Positions 46,226 through 57,394 of a DNA stretch of 64,000 bases are shown here, in pieces. Within the stretch, counting starts at the first letter, position 1; the number at the start of each line of letters is the position of its first letter. Both the position numbers and the translations under genes were made by a program. Location: contig JALQPE010002229.1 of the NCBI GenBank assembly GCA_030407315.1, positions 29,413 to 93,412 of the forward strand, given 5' to 3'. The notes under the pieces were generated by a model. That model was not told where the DNA came from. It did no database searches and saw only the letters and a list, made by a program, of their open reading frames with translations. This stretch comes from Asparagopsis taxiformis (Eukaryota > Rhodophyta > Florideophyceae > Bonnemaisoniales > Bonnemaisoniaceae).

Positions 46226-46819
46226 CTAAAAAAGGCTCCAACACAGCCATGGACTATACCCGGTATTATTTTGGGTATGCCAAGTACAGGTGCAGTACTG
46301 CCATTGGCTGCCGGTCGGCAGGCCGCCTGTAGCCAATGGCAGTGCTGCACCTGGCATTTGGTATGGCAAAACTATACCCGGTATTATTTTGGGTATGCCA
46401 TGTACTCGTGGTACTGTGACGAGCATGACTGCTGCCAGATCCGTATGAATCGGCACGTGAGTCTGTGAGTTCCCGGTCGTGCGCTCGGGAGCGTGCTGAC
46501 TTGAATTGCATATCGGTTGAGTGAGTTTAGGGGGTGATTGTGATAAGATTGTGGAGGAAGGAAGGGAACACGAGCGCTGGACTAAGCTGCTGATGTTGAG
46601 CGCAAATTCTGGTTGATCATCAAGTGGATTCAACAATTCAAGCGCGTGCCAGTCAATTTTTTTGGCGATATTCTCATAGTTCTTCTTCATTGCATGGAAT
46701 TTAGCACCAAAAATAAGCACAACTCCATCATTTCGAAATGCATCCACACCGCGTCTCGTCTCGTCTCGTCGCATCGCACCGTCCGACGCGCCGCAGCGCA
46801 GGCAGCGGGACACGTGCAA
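46226..46819 (-). CDS. Unrecognised ORF, doubtful
   Basis: The middle of this 197-codon frame is protein-like (KKNYENIAKKIDWHALELLN, then PLDDQPEFALNISSLVQRS), while the last third is only the hairpin repeat at 46255 read through. I cannot name it. It may be the 5' end of a broken gene running leftward into CACTA-4 debris. Confidence 0.2.
   Translation of the reverse strand: MHVSRCLRCGASDGAMRRDETRRGVDAFRNDGVVLIFGAKFHAMKKNYENIAKKIDWHALELLNPLDDQPEFALNISSLVQRSCSLPSSTILSQSPPKLTQPICNSSQHAPERTTGNSQTHVPIHTDLAAVMLVTVPRVHGIPKIIPGIVLPYQMPGAALPLATGGLPTGSQWQYCTCTWHTQNNTGYSPWLCWSLF
46255..46412. repeat. Hairpin flanked by direct repeats
   Basis: CTATACCCGGTATTATTTTG followed by GGTATGCCA occurs at both ends (46255 and 46373). 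Between them GGTGCAGTACTGCCATTGGC and GCCAATGGCAGTGCTGCACC face each other around the GC-rich loop GCCGGTCGGCAGGC. A related TACCGGGTATTATTTTG lies at 44903. It looks like a small non-autonomous element or a solo pair of termini. Confidence 0.65.
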
Positions 46820-48033
46820 TATTTATCATGCGAGTCAGCGACTCGCGTCAGGTGGCTCGAGCAACGGCAGCTATTCCTGGACGCTGGGGCGCGGCGGTCA
46901 CGTGATACGGACGCACAGACTCTGCGGAGCAGTGCGGCGCGGCGCATCGAGCGGACGCCGGAGCGGGCGCACAGGGGGAGCGCGCACTCGGTTGCGACGC
47001 AAGAGGCACACGACATATGGATGTGATCTACACGCAGCAACGGGCGGCATGACGCAATCGACGTCTCTCGAGTCCCACATGTGGGACGACACGACTGTGC
47101 GGCAGCACGCCACGCGATGGCATGGAATACTGGGAAACGGTCCGGTCGGTACGCGCTTTCCGCGTCGATGATGTGCCGTGCGCGCGCGTGTGCGCAACAT
47201 CCAACGCTCCCATGGCGTCAGACTTGTGCGTATACCATTCGTCGCCCTGCAATGCAACGACGTGTCGTCTCGCGACAAGTCGCGACATACCCCGGGGCAA
47301 GTGGCCACTTGTCGGCCAACCATCTTGTGTGAAATCAGCGCTTGCATCACGACGACACCCGCTCGCGGGTCCGCTCTCGATCCGTCGACGACAAGTATGC
47401 CCAACATGGCCAGAGGCGATCTCTTGCACACGATTGCCGTCAACGGACAGAGACCGGACGCGTGAGCGAGCGACCCACGGATGAAGCGCATCTGATCCGA
47501 GCCGATCTGAGCCGAGCCTCGCACAACTCGCCGATGGCCATGCGTTGCATCCGATGCGTCGACGCATCGCGAGTGTTTTATACCCGCGAGATTGCGCACC
47601 GATGACGTGACTCGACATCATATCGAGGCGATCATCGCCTCGATCTCTCGATAGCTTGATTTGTACCCGCGCTAGCACGCGCGTGATTCTACGTCGTGAT
47701 ACGTTGCATTCCATCCACTTGCACGCACAATTCATCACTCGCGGGAGATGGACCGCGCGTCGGAAGGTGGATGCAATTGAGGAATACACCGTCTGAATCC
47801 ATGCAGAGCGACGTCGCCCACTGTCCCGTCATACACGAGCACACACTCTGTAATCGCCCTCCGAGTAGCCCATCACCGTCCTACCGACCGGACTGAATTG
47901 ACGAGCGTGCCGCGACATTTATACTCTGTTTTACATTATAATGTGTGTGTGTTAACTATACACACACACACACGCTCTAGTTAGCCTCTTCCATCCCAGC
48001 CCAGCCGTCACAATAAGTAGAGCTCCACGACCG
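46820..48033. other. CpG-rich 1.2 kb without a recognisable gene
   Basis: Base composition changes sharply: GCGCG, TCGCGA and CGCATCGCA words are frequent, unlike the AT-leaning neighbours. Long frames exist on both strands (for example 47028-47789 reverse), as expected from high GC, but none shows a known motif. A GT/AC microsatellite with an inverted partner lies at 47941-47974. Confidence 0.35.
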
Positions 48034-48650
48034 TTAAATCTCTCGCATATGATTCCTCACCCAGTCCGGAAGCGACTTGCCGCACTCCAGGTGCCATTCG
48101 AAGCGGTCGTCATAGTCCAGCAGCGCACGAAACTTTTACTCCCTGAACCGGATCGAAAAGTAGCATTTCGAATATTCGCGCGCCCGATGGTGCACAAACA
48201 CGCTGGCCAAATACCCGACCTTGAGATGCGCCTTACGCGCGTCGAGGAAAAAAGGTCATATGTTCATTCACCTGCAATTCCTCCCGCCACGCGTGCCGTC
48301 GCAGCACATCGGTGCGTGCAATAAACGCGTTGTGCACCACGTCCACCGCCTCAATACAAAAGTATGCGGTTCTAAACGAATTCATCCTCTTCTCAAGTAG
48401 ATACCCGCGAAACTCAGTTGCGCATGAATGACGCTGAACCCCTCATGAGATCCTTGTGCTGAAATGAGATGAGTGAAGCTTCTCCACTCAATCTTTCCAA
48501 CATCCTCCTCTTTGGAATACTTCCATTGCGGACACTTTCTGCCATGGTCATTGTTCTCCACCTGAGGCTGTACGCGTAGACCGCCTGCTCGCTCGCCAAT
48601 TCGGTCGCGTCACTCCGGTCGATCCGCGCGGTACGCGGAAGCGATTTCAC
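48034..48650 (-). pseudogene. Glycosyltransferase fragment (beta-1,4-GalNAc-transferase-like), broken
   Basis: The reverse strand reads RTAYFCIEAVDVVHNAFIAR followed by TDVLRRHAWREELQVNEHM, then after a shift in a T-run LDARKAHLKVGYLASVFVHH, and later FRALLDYDDRFEWHLECGKS and WVRNHMRE before a TAA. The VD.vhN.F.ArT..Lr....~~L.v.EH..FFL.A......y...v.v.H pattern is that of B4GALNT-like and related family-2-type glycosyltransferases. An in-frame TAA at about 48137 and two frame changes break it. The region 48414-48650 gives upstream text (RRMLERLSGEASLISFQH) in another frame. Function of the ancestor: sugar transfer, acceptor unknown. Confidence 0.45.
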
Positions 48651-49023
48651 GCTAGTTCAGACTAATCTCTCTACGAGGCAAGGTGAACCGGTACCCGAAT
48701 GTACCCCGCGCCGCCCTTCGCTCGAGACGGCGCGTCGCGAGTTTATTAGTGTATCTCTCCGCTCGCCGCCGCGCATTATTCGAGGCTGGTGTCTCTGCTT
48801 GATAGCGAGATCACTGTCGCGCCTCGACGCGAGCTCATCAGATCAGTTTCGGGGCCGATCGGGCGAGTAACTCCCTTCACCTGATTTACAGTGTCTCGGG
48901 GAGCCCGCAAGATCCTCAAGGGATATTTCTCGTCACTACGTAAAGCCGAGATTAAAATACAGTATCTGTACCCGCGAGACGTAGGGGGTAGAACAGTCCC
49001 CCATGAACAATTGCACGATTCGT
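48651..49023. other. Spacer, nothing recognised
   Basis: This is the GC-rich upstream flank of the glycosyltransferase relic, grading into the 3' flank of a gypsy fragment. No motif is seen. Confidence 0.25.
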
Positions 49024-49690
49024 CTATGCCGTGCTGTTGTTCATCCCTAGAACCTTGGAGGCGATACGCTTTTGCCGAGCTGTCCCATTAGTCTGTATCT
49101 CACCTAGGAATTCCGACAATAGAATGGGGACGTCGTTTCGGATGGCGTCGATGTTCTCCCAGGCGGGATCTTCATCCTCAAACCCCTTCCATTGAACTCG
49201 TACTTCTACCCTTCCTCGGCGCTCCCGTAATTCCAAGAATTTCTCTACCACACACAGCTCTCCGTCCTGGAAAGAGAGTTGATTGATTAGCTCCTCAGTG
49301 ACTGTGTAGCTACTGTTTCGAAAAAACTTGAGGCGAGTTCCGTGTACTACAGACTTGTCCATCGTCCGGAGGTCTTCCACTTCGAAGAGGAAATCGGAAA
49401 GGGTCTTAGTAATGCGGCGAGGTCCATACCAACGCAATGAAAGCTTACTGCCGGTATGTCGATTCAGTTTACCGCAGAGGACGAAGTCCCCAACGTCGAA
49501 ATTGCACGCGCGAACGTGTGTCCTGGCGTTGTGCGATGCCACACGCTTCTCGCGTGCGGCCCAAACGGAAAGAGACAAATTTCGGTGTATCTGGTCCATT
49601 GAGTCCTGCAGCTCGCGTGTGGGGGTTAAGGCACAACTTGGGAGAAGATGTTCCGGTCGAAGGTACCTCCGAATCCCTGAGGTGGGGAGC
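49024..49690 (-). pseudogene. Gypsy-B integrase C-terminus with chromodomain
   Basis: The reverse frame carries the tail of a Ty3/gypsy integrase (DQIHRNLSLSVWAAREKRVA, then FDVGDFVLCGKLNRHTGSKL and LSLRWYGPRRITKTLSD) and then a chromodomain (CVVEKFLELRERRGRVEVRV, QWKGFEDEDPAWENIDAI). The W..E.DPAWEN step fits histone-tail-binding chromodomains of chromoviruses. The catalytic integrase, RT and RNase H are missing. It differs from Gypsy-A. Confidence 0.75.
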
Positions 49691-49851
49691 GGAGGGTAGT
49701 TTATATAGACTAGGAGGTAGCTCTAGGAGGGGTAAAATGAAGGGTAACTACGAGGAGCTACGAGGAGTAGGCATCGGGAGATCAACCAATAGGAGAGGAG
49801 AATGGGAGATATTGTTGGTGGTGGCGGATCTGGAAACGGTCATAAGGAGAG

Positions 49852-50405
49852 TGTGACAGGGAGGGCCACGTGTAAGAGTCCAGCAATGTAACACGTGTAA
49901 GCGTCCAGCAATGTTCGGCAGGAACCCCTGACACGTGGAAACCTGGAGCCGGGCGCGACCGGGCCCCGCAGGGCGGCTTACAGTGTAAGCTTACATTTCT
50001 TACATGTAAGCTTACAGTTGAAATTTCATTGAAAAAACGAGGTTTCCGTCAGTTATAGTTGTAAGTTACCTGTCATACGGGCGTATGTGTGTAAGTAACC
50101 CTGTAAGTGGGGCGAAAGTGGCTGAAAAAGCCATGTAATCTTGTAAGTAACCGTGTCAGTCACATGACAGGTGTTGTAAGTCTATCATAACATGTAAGTA
50201 GCCTGCTCAAGTGTCTCCTAGGTGGTGTAAGGTATGTGGAAAGCTGTAAGTAGCCTCGTAGGAGTGGTTACTGTAAGCTTCCCTTGTAGTTGGGAGCTTG
50301 GTCTCTGTGGAATGGTACTATCTTATTGGTTGGTCGGGGTATGGTGTTATAAGAACAGGAATCTAGTGTTTACCATGAGGTCTAGAGGGCTGATCCCTGA
50401 CATCA
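49852..50405 (-). repeat. Candidate Gypsy-A 3' LTR
   Basis: On the reverse strand a purine tract AGAGGAAGGAG is followed at 50405 by TGATGTCAGGGATCAG, and the stretch ends ...CCTGTCACA near 49852. TGTAAGTARCC-like phrases recur about ten times inside. No second LTR is in the window, so the limits are provisional. Confidence 0.35.
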
Positions 50406-50510
50406 CTCCTTCCTCTGAATAAGAGTCGTGCTCGACTCGAGACTGAAGGGGAGGATACTAACCGTTGAAGACTGTTGGGAAGGGGAACACGGTGTGTGTC
50501 GGCCTAGGGA

Positions 50511-50915
50511 TTAGGATGAGTGATACGTCCATTTGTTCTTCTTCAGCCAAAGCTGTGACGATATTGCGGATCTCATCCGCATAGGACTGGTCGGGGAGAG
50601 GTGCCCATAGGCACCAACTACCCAGTGGTACAGATAACAGATAAAGTTGTATCCTATGGCTTCGGAGAGAGGAGCCGGTAAATTTTCGACGTTCGGCGAG
50701 AGTTCAATTCGATCTATGATCACAGACAGTAGGTCGAAATCTTCCGCTGTTACACAGAAGGGGCCAAAGGCATGATAGTATCCATAGCATGAGTGGATTA
50801 GGGCCCAGCAAAGTACACTTCGTGCATAAGGTTCTGGGGTAACGTCTTGTAACCATGTAGTCAATGTCTCGCCAGCGATAACAAGCTGGAGGTAAAACTC
50901 AGAAGAGGTGGCCAT
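50511..50915 (-). CDS. Unrecognised 134-aa ORF downstream of gypsy pol
   Basis: From an ATG at 50915 (MATSSEFYLQLVIAGETL) the frame is open to 50511, between the pol stop and the candidate 3' LTR, on the same strand as pol. The protein is rich in aromatic and hydrophobic residues (VLCWALIHSCYGYYHAFG) with no signal peptide that I can see. Extra 3' ORFs occur in some gypsy elements. Whether this is one, or captured or chance sequence, I cannot say. Confidence 0.4.
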   Translation of the reverse strand: MATSSEFYLQLVIAGETLTTWLQDVTPEPYARSVLCWALIHSCYGYYHAFGPFCVTAEDFDLLSVIIDRIELSPNVENLPAPLSEAIGYNFICYLYHWVVGAYGHLSPTSPMRMRSAISSQLWLKKNKWTYHSS

Positions 50916-51004
50916 GGTGGAGAGGGGATATGGATGGGAAGGGGATGTCCAAACGAGGTTGTGGACTGAAAGGAATTTATAGAGCTGAAAGGGAGACCGG
51001 GAGT

Positions 51005-53385
51005 CTAATTCTGATGATATTTGTCAAGAAGTTCCTGACAATTTTTAAGGTTTTCTATGGAAAGCCAGGAATTTTCGTGATCTGGATAACCTTTCCATTT
51101 CACGAGATATTGGAGTTTCCTGTGTCTTTTTCTGTGGTGAAGAATTCTCTCAACTTCATATTCGTCAGAGTTTGTTGAAAGTTTGATCGGTGGCGGTGGT
51201 ACTGGTTTTCGCTCGAATGTGTCCTCTACGTAAGGTTTGAGGAGGCTAGAGTGAAATGCATTGTGGATTTTGCGATCGATCATTGGTTGGGGAAGGTTCA
51301 ATCGAAAAGTAACTTCATTGATCTTCTCAGTGATTTCGAATGGTCCACAAAACTTTGGGTGAAGCTTTCTTGTACCCGATCCATCTTCAAGGGTTAGGTT
51401 TGCTGTGGACAGCATGACCTTGTCATTGACCTTGAATGGAGTCGGTAAACGCTTCCTATTGGCTTGCTTTGCCATTGATTCATTTGCTTTCTTTATGTTT
51501 TCGATGGCTTGTTTGGTAGCTTTTCCTATGGTGGATATGAATTTTTCTGCAGTCGGGTTTTCTGTTTCTAAGGTTTCTATGGGAAGGGTCCTAGGGTGTT
51601 GCCCATATGTGAGGAAGAAGGGTGTGAAACTAGTGGCAGCATGTATTGAAGAGTTGTAAGCTACTTCAAAGTGGGCTAAGTATTCGTCCCAGTTGGTTTT
51701 GTTGTAGTTAGCGAAGGCTCTAATCATTTCCTCAATCTTTCGATTAAGTATCTCTGTTTGTCCATCCGTTTGTGGATGGTATGCGGACGATGGTGATATC
51801 TTGGTTTCAAGGTATGGAAAAGAGACTTCCAGAATTTGCTCATAAATACTGGATCGCGGTCACTAATGATTACTGAGGGGAGTCCATGGTGTCGATAAAT
51901 GTTCTCGAAGAATAACTTTGCTGTTTCAACAGCGTTTGGGTCTCTTTCATACGGGATGATTCGGAGTAGCTTAGATAATCGATCAACTACAACGAACATT
52001 CCGGTGTTGCCTTTCCTGGTTTTGGGTAGAGGTGTCACAAAGTCCATGGTGATGTGTGTCCACTTCCCCGAAGGGGGTTCTAATGGTTGAAGTAGTCCGA
52101 ATGGTTTATGGTTTGGAGCCTTAGTTCTTTGGCATGTATCACATGAAGTGACATATTCTCTAATGGTTTGTTTCATTTTCTTCCAGTAATATTTTGTAGC
52201 TATTCTGTGGCAAGTTTTCTTTACTCCAAGGTGACCAGATTGTGGGGTATCATGATGATCATGTAGTAATTGAAGTCGATAGGTCCCTTTCGGTACACAT
52301 AATCGTTCTTTGTAGTACAGAAGGTTGTTTTCTTTTCGGAAGGAGTTCTTCGGTGCTTTGTATACTTCTTGGAACTCAGGATCCTTGGTATAATCTTCTT
52401 CTTTTATCTTTGCGTTGCCGTCTGATGCAAAGTACGTAGCATTGGTTTCAAACTGTGATGTTATGGATATTGCTTTCGTCAGAAGAGAGTGGTCTCTAGG
52501 GGCGGTTGGTTCTTTGTTCAGAAATTGTCTGGAGAGTGCGTCAGCTACTTTGTTTGTTTTCCCTTTTATTGGAATTATTTTGAAGTCGAACGAGACAATT
52601 GATTCAAGCCATCTTACTTGTCTTTGGGATAGTTGCTTTTGGGTTTCCAAATATCTGAGGGGATAGTGATCAGTGTAAACGGTAAATGGTCTACCATGGA
52701 GATATGCTCTCCATGTTCGAAGTGTATCGATGATGGCCAGGAGCTCTCTTTCATGAGCTGCATACTTTTGTTCGGCTGCATTGAGAGTTCTGGAGTAGAA
52801 TGCAACAGGTCGGTATCTATTTGTGTCCTTTGTTCCAGGACAGCACCAATTGCAAATTGAGAAGCATCGGTTGTGACAACTATGTCCTTTTCTGGGTGGA
52901 AGGGCATTAGTACTGGGGTTCGAGTCATCACTGTTTTCAGTGTGGTAAAGGATTGTTCGGCGGAGGGGTTCCACGTGAATGGAGCATTTTTCGTGAGTTC
53001 TGTGAGTGGTTTTGCTATGGCTGAGCAGTTTCCGATGAATCTGCGATAATAATTGACTAGGCCCTGGAAAGACTGGACGTCTCGTTTGTTCCTTGGCCTT
53101 GGCCATTCTTTGATGGTTTTGATCTTGGTTTCTTCAACTGATATTCCTCCTGGTGTGAGAACATGTCCTAAGTATTCTATCTCTTGTACTGCGAAAGAAC
53201 ACTTTGACATTTTTGCGTACAACTGATTCTTGCGGAGTCTCTGCAGAACTAGCTCAATGTGGTGAAGATGATCGGTAAATGAGGAGCTATAAATGAGTAT
53301 ATCATCCAGATATACTATAACAAAGTGATCTAGGTAATCTCTGAAAAGATCATTCATCAACGTCATGAACGTTGCAGGAGCATTG
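51005..53385 (-). pseudogene. Gypsy-A (Ty3/gypsy chromovirus) pol, 5' end cut off, two frameshifts
   Basis: Reverse-strand domains in order: reverse transcriptase from NAPATFMTLMNDLF with the catalytic VYLDDILIYS (52614-53385); RNase H (VTTDASQFAIGAVLEQ, HERELLAIIDTLRTW, VYTDHYPLRYL); integrase H2C2 finger (HDTPQSGHLG, CDTCQRTKAP) and core (HITMDFVTPLPK, VIISDRDPVF); then the GPFEITEKI tail and a C-terminal chromodomain (YEVERILHHRKRHRKLQYLV, KWKGYPDHENSW). Frame changes near 52835 and 51835 inactivate it. The RT N-terminus, protease and Gag are absent because CACTA-2 begins at 53386 inside the RT. Confidence 0.88.
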
Positions 53386-53402
53386 CACTACGGTGTTGAG
53401 AA

Positions 53403-53760
53403 TGAAAACAGACAGTAAATTTACTGTCTGAGACAGTAAAAATTACTGTCTGGCCAAGACAGTGCGCGGAGACAGTAAAATTTACTGTCTGGAAATTTCA
53501 GAATACTGCTGCAGCAGTAAACTGGCACGAAATCTGGACAGTACCAAAAACAGTAAAATTTACTGTCCAGAACAGTAAATTTTACTGTCCGGAAGTGTTG
53601 CCGCCAGACAGTATGTGCAGACAGTACATTTTACTGTCTGAGACAATACATTGTACTGTATTACTGCACTGTCTGGGGAAATCTGTAGACAGTAGTGTAG
53701 ATAGCAAATTGTATTGTCTGCGGGTAGTACCGTGCATTGTTTGACAACACTGTCTGGTGG
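53403..53760. repeat. CACTA-2 left subterminal repeats
   Basis: GACAGTAAATTTACTGTC, CAGTAAAAATTACTGTC and CAGTAAAATTTACTGTC units, mostly self-complementary, in the same order and spacing as at 2588-2945, with few base differences. Confidence 0.75.
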
Positions 53761-54286
53761 AGTGGACTTAGAGGAAATATGGAGCATAGTGTTGGTGTGA
53801 AGGTAAATATTGGAATGGTGTGTGGTATACGACTATATTAATTGTGATGGTGCTTTACAGATAGTTGGGTGCGGGGAAGCTAGATGCTGAATAGGACGTT
53901 GGAGAAAGGAAGATTGGGAGAACAGAACATATCTGGTTTGTCTCACCGTAAGGAGAGAATGTACATAGTAGCTATAATATGTTGAGTTTAGCATTTCAAA
54001 TTATACCTATCTATCTTTGCATTGAAAGTGTCTAGTAGGAGACGTCAGTCTGGTAGCGAGGTGTGGTATGCACAGGACGTGGGTGGTGGCAAAGGAAAGA
54101 ATACGCACCATCCACCACTAAATTATGAAAATAACCGTTACGGAGCACTGGGAAGCATTATTATTATGTAGAGTAGACCAGGATGGATGCATCCACTGAA
54201 ATGATATTTGCTACAACACTGCTGTACTAAGCGTGACATCCTTCAAAGCAATTCTCCTTTTAGCAAACTCCAATTGCAAGGTCAAG

Positions 54287-55812
54287 ATGAATCCCGAAAC
54301 CTCCGTAAGCATCGCCGCATTTTCCGAAATAACGCGTGAGGGCTTTTCGAACATCACTGCAGAGTTGAAAGCCCTGAGTGATAAAATGGATGCCGTCGAG
54401 AAGAGCACCATTCAATTACGCGAGACTCTCGGAAATGTCGCCAAGACTGTCTCCATGCTAAACACCGATATGCAGGAGGTCAAGAGCATCGTCGATGGGC
54501 TTCTGAGCCAGGGACAAGGACATCCGAAGAAGATCGCCTCCGAGAAGGACAGGGAACGTCTCCGCATTGCGCAGGATGCGGAGAAATCGTTCACGTTCGA
54601 AATGGTGTGTGCTGTGCTGTGTGCTGTTGTTCCAACGTACACGAAGGCAATGGTGGATAAGAGGGATAGGCATTTCAACGGATGCCAGCTAATCAATACG
54701 CTGATGTTCGCCAGGCAGAGCAATGAGCGAAAGGATGTGTTCAATAGGACGCTTGCCGGCCGGAACCACATTGAATTGCGCTGCCAAGTTGTGACCTCTT
54801 TAATCAAGAATACGTGTCAAAACAATTCTTTCAGAGAGGGAGGAGACCGTTCCAGCTCCAATGGAACGTCGGAAGGTATCGAACGGTGGAGGGCGCGGGG
54901 GTATGTGACTACCGGGACCATTGAGGAGACAATTCGCGGAACGGACTCTGCTCGCATGGATGGAATGCATGGGACGTCCGAGGGAAGTGATGGGGCCGCT
55001 CGAAAGCAGAAGCGAAGAAAGGTTGGAGACAATGGGCCGTTGCACAGAAAGGAGGTAGGCATCACTGTGACGAAATCGGCACTCACAGCAGTGACCGGGT
55101 TTATGAACAAGTCCAGAGATCATGTGCGAAACCGGTTCATCCGAGATCTTGGATTCGTTCTATACAGTGGGTTTCAAGGTTCAGTCCGAATGGAGCATCA
55201 TTTGCACGACGGTGGGCTGGACATTGAGTCAGTTCCAAGTCTGTACTCGGCGCAGAGGAAAATGAATGCAGCGGAGCGTGCAGCAATGGATGACAAGAAT
55301 ATGAAGATTCTTCGCGACTTCATTGCAGTGCGAAAAGAAATGCTATTCAAAGTCGAGTACGAAGTTCAAATAATTGGAGACCGGACAAGAGGTTTTTGAC
55401 TAGGAGGATCAATTTAGTAGAGGTTGCACTGAACTTTGCAGTCGCCTACACGCAATGTTCTGATAAGAACATGTTCCTGCGACGTTCAGAATACTCCTTG
55501 CAATTCATCTACATACTTGCATACGGGTTCCGAACGATTTTGAAATTTCAAAGTGGAACAGAGGTGGAAGGAGCGCAAATCCGGGAAATCAATGAAGCAG
55601 TGAAACTGCTTCTTCCCGGGGAGCGGGTGAGTAGTCGGTTCATGAATGAGGAGGTTTTGACTATATCGCGTGATAGATATGAAGAACTGAACGTAGACGA
55701 TGGGGGGGAATCAGTGCTGGAGGAGAGCTTCAGGTCTATGGAAGAGGACGGAGGAGATGCAGAATATGTGAAGGTATTCGTCGATGATGAAATCGAGAAT
55801 GAAGGGGAGTAG
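54287..55812 (+). pseudogene. CACTA ORF1, copy with one frameshift
   Basis: Begins MNPETSVSIAAFSEITREG and runs 371 codons to a stop at 55399. One base is missing in GAGACCGG (the CACTA-3 copy reads GAGAACCGG), after which LTRRINLVEVALNFA continues in another frame to 55812. Blocks shared with the intact copy at 43063: an N-terminal coiled coil (ELKALSDKMDAVEK), EKDRERLRIAQDAEKSF, LMFARQSNERKDVF, GFMNKSRDHVRNRFIRDLG, FLRRSEYSLQFIYILA and an acidic tail (EYVKVFVDDEIENEGE). It is convergent with ORF2 and lies directly inside the subterminal repeats. Confidence 0.7.
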
Positions 55813-56038
55813 TATCGGATGAAACCAGTTTCGGTGTAGTAGACGAAGAATGAAGAAATAAAATTTCTGTTGAGGTGAATTTTGTAATAGATGGAAGTAG
55901 ATAGGTGCGAGACATCAGGAAACCAGTCAGACGATAGTGTCAAGTCGAAGGAACAGCGCAGAGACAGGTAGTGGAATAGTCGAAGTAGGAAGGGGCGAGG
56001 GTATCCGTCTTTACTAGAAATTGATGGCCACAGGAGCT

Positions 56039-57394
56039 CTAGAATGGAATACCCAGGAACAGGATAACTACGGATAGGTGTGCTTTATCATTTTTGCTCC
56101 GGACTGCAGGTGGCAGGTGGAGGAGAGGGTGGGTGGGTAGTGTCTGAATCCGCATTGAAGCCAAGACGAGAGATAGCCTCATAGCCAATGTCTTCAAGCT
56201 CCTGGCATATAGTAGTACCACTGAAAATACAGCAAGGTAAGCGTAGATGTAGTGTACCAAACGTCTCTGCGGTTGATAGAGGCTGGAAAGTGCTGTAACA
56301 AGCTCGGCGCTGAATACGTCTCCACAGTAACGAAAACGTTGCTCCATAAGTAACAGTAGCCTTATCACGTAGGTGGAAAGAGTCCACGATGCTAGACTGT
56401 GATAGTTGGCTAAGACATAGGGGATGTAAAATGTATTGTTGACATGGTCAAACTCGTAGGAGTCTCTGCAAAGAACTGTCATACGTTGGTCTGGGCTGGA
56501 CAGGACGTAAGCAGATGAGCCGACGAGAAATGCGGAAGAAGGAGCATCATGAGAGCAGTCAACGTCGACTAGATTTCCTAAAATTCGGACAATCGATGAG
56601 CTGCCTCCATCGCGTTCCGCCCTGCTCTTCACCAATATTTTCTGGAACCCGTGTTGCGAGGTACCTATGGAGTCACATAGTGCCTGAAAGGTGGGGAAAA
56701 TGATGGAAAGATCCGACTCATTTCCAGAGGGAAAGGTGATGTCCTCAAAGGACGGCAGGAAGAGAACATCACGATTCTCTTTCGCCTTGCATTGAATGGC
56801 AATAGTGCGGAATTGAGCAAGGGAGCAGTCAGCCTGTACTCTGATTTCTTCTTGCGATGTTTGTCGCATTCCCCTGGAGTGCTCGGATTTTGTCATCCGG
56901 AGGGAGAGGGGCTTGTCCGTGTACACACCAAGCTTCTGAAACAGAATGCTACATACAGTCAGAGCAGAGGAGGTCATGGAGCTGTTGGAATCGAATGGAG
57001 GGGGAAGAGGATGTTTGGCAGCTGACTCCAGCTTTTCCAATCTTGCCAGCATTTCTGCTATGGTCTTCTTCATTTGATCCGCAGTGCAATCTTGAAGGAT
57101 GCCGCGGTGGCGGTGGCGAGTGTGGTCAATGCCGTAGTCCGGGTCTCTCTCTGCTGGGGATGCAGGTGAGTCCATACTGCGAAGCTCACCACTTCGCCAC
57201 GGGAGAACCCTTCCGGAATCCTTGTCGACGAGCTCGTTACGATCTGAAATCTTGACTTGAGAAAGGGTAGAGTCGAAACCATATTCAGCTTTGTATTCGA
57301 GCAATGCATGGAGGAATGGGTCTGTTTCGGTCTTGACCTGAGTAATTTCCTTGACGATTGCAGACCACCACACAATTTTTCGTTTCCCTCCCAA
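56039..57394 (-). CDS. CACTA ORF2, unrecognised protein
   Basis: The reverse frame is open for 451 codons. It starts near IVWWSAIVKEITQVK without a clear ATG; the nearest ATG, at 57411, is in another frame, so the start is uncertain. It has a short coiled coil (KTIAEMLARLEKLES), then a globular region with FLPSFEDITFPSGNESDLS, HGFQKILVKSRAERDGGSS and VRILGNLVDVDC. Below about 56390 the conserved frame changes to the one ending at 56088 (IFSGTTICQELEDIGYEAI), because CACTA-4 preserves that frame. The copy is therefore probably frameshifted near 56385. I recognise no domain. The gene accompanies ORF1 in three elements and so is element-encoded. Confidence 0.55.
   Translation of the reverse strand: MGGKRKIVWWSAIVKEITQVKTETDPFLHALLEYKAEYGFDSTLSQVKISDRNELVDKDSGRVLPWRSGELRSMDSPASPAERDPDYGIDHTRHRHRGILQDCTADQMKKTIAEMLARLEKLESAAKHPLPPPFDSNSSMTSSALTVCSILFQKLGVYTDKPLSLRMTKSEHSRGMRQTSQEEIRVQADCSLAQFRTIAIQCKAKENRDVLFLPSFEDITFPSGNESDLSIIFPTFQALCDSIGTSQHGFQKILVKSRAERDGGSSSIVRILGNLVDVDCSHDAPSSAFLVGSSAYVLSSPDQRMTVLCRDSYEFDHVNNTFYIPYVLANYHSLASWTLSTYVIRLLLLMEQRFRYCGDVFSAELVTALSSLYQPQRRLVHYIYAYLAVFSVVLLYARSLKTLAMRLSLVLASMRIQTLPTHPLLHLPPAVRSKNDKAHLSVVILFLGIPF

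Noticed and set aside
47028..47789. 253-codon reverse ORF in the CpG-rich block
   Set aside because: High GC lowers stop frequency. Similar frames exist on both strands, residues are Arg/His/Ser-rich and no motif is seen.
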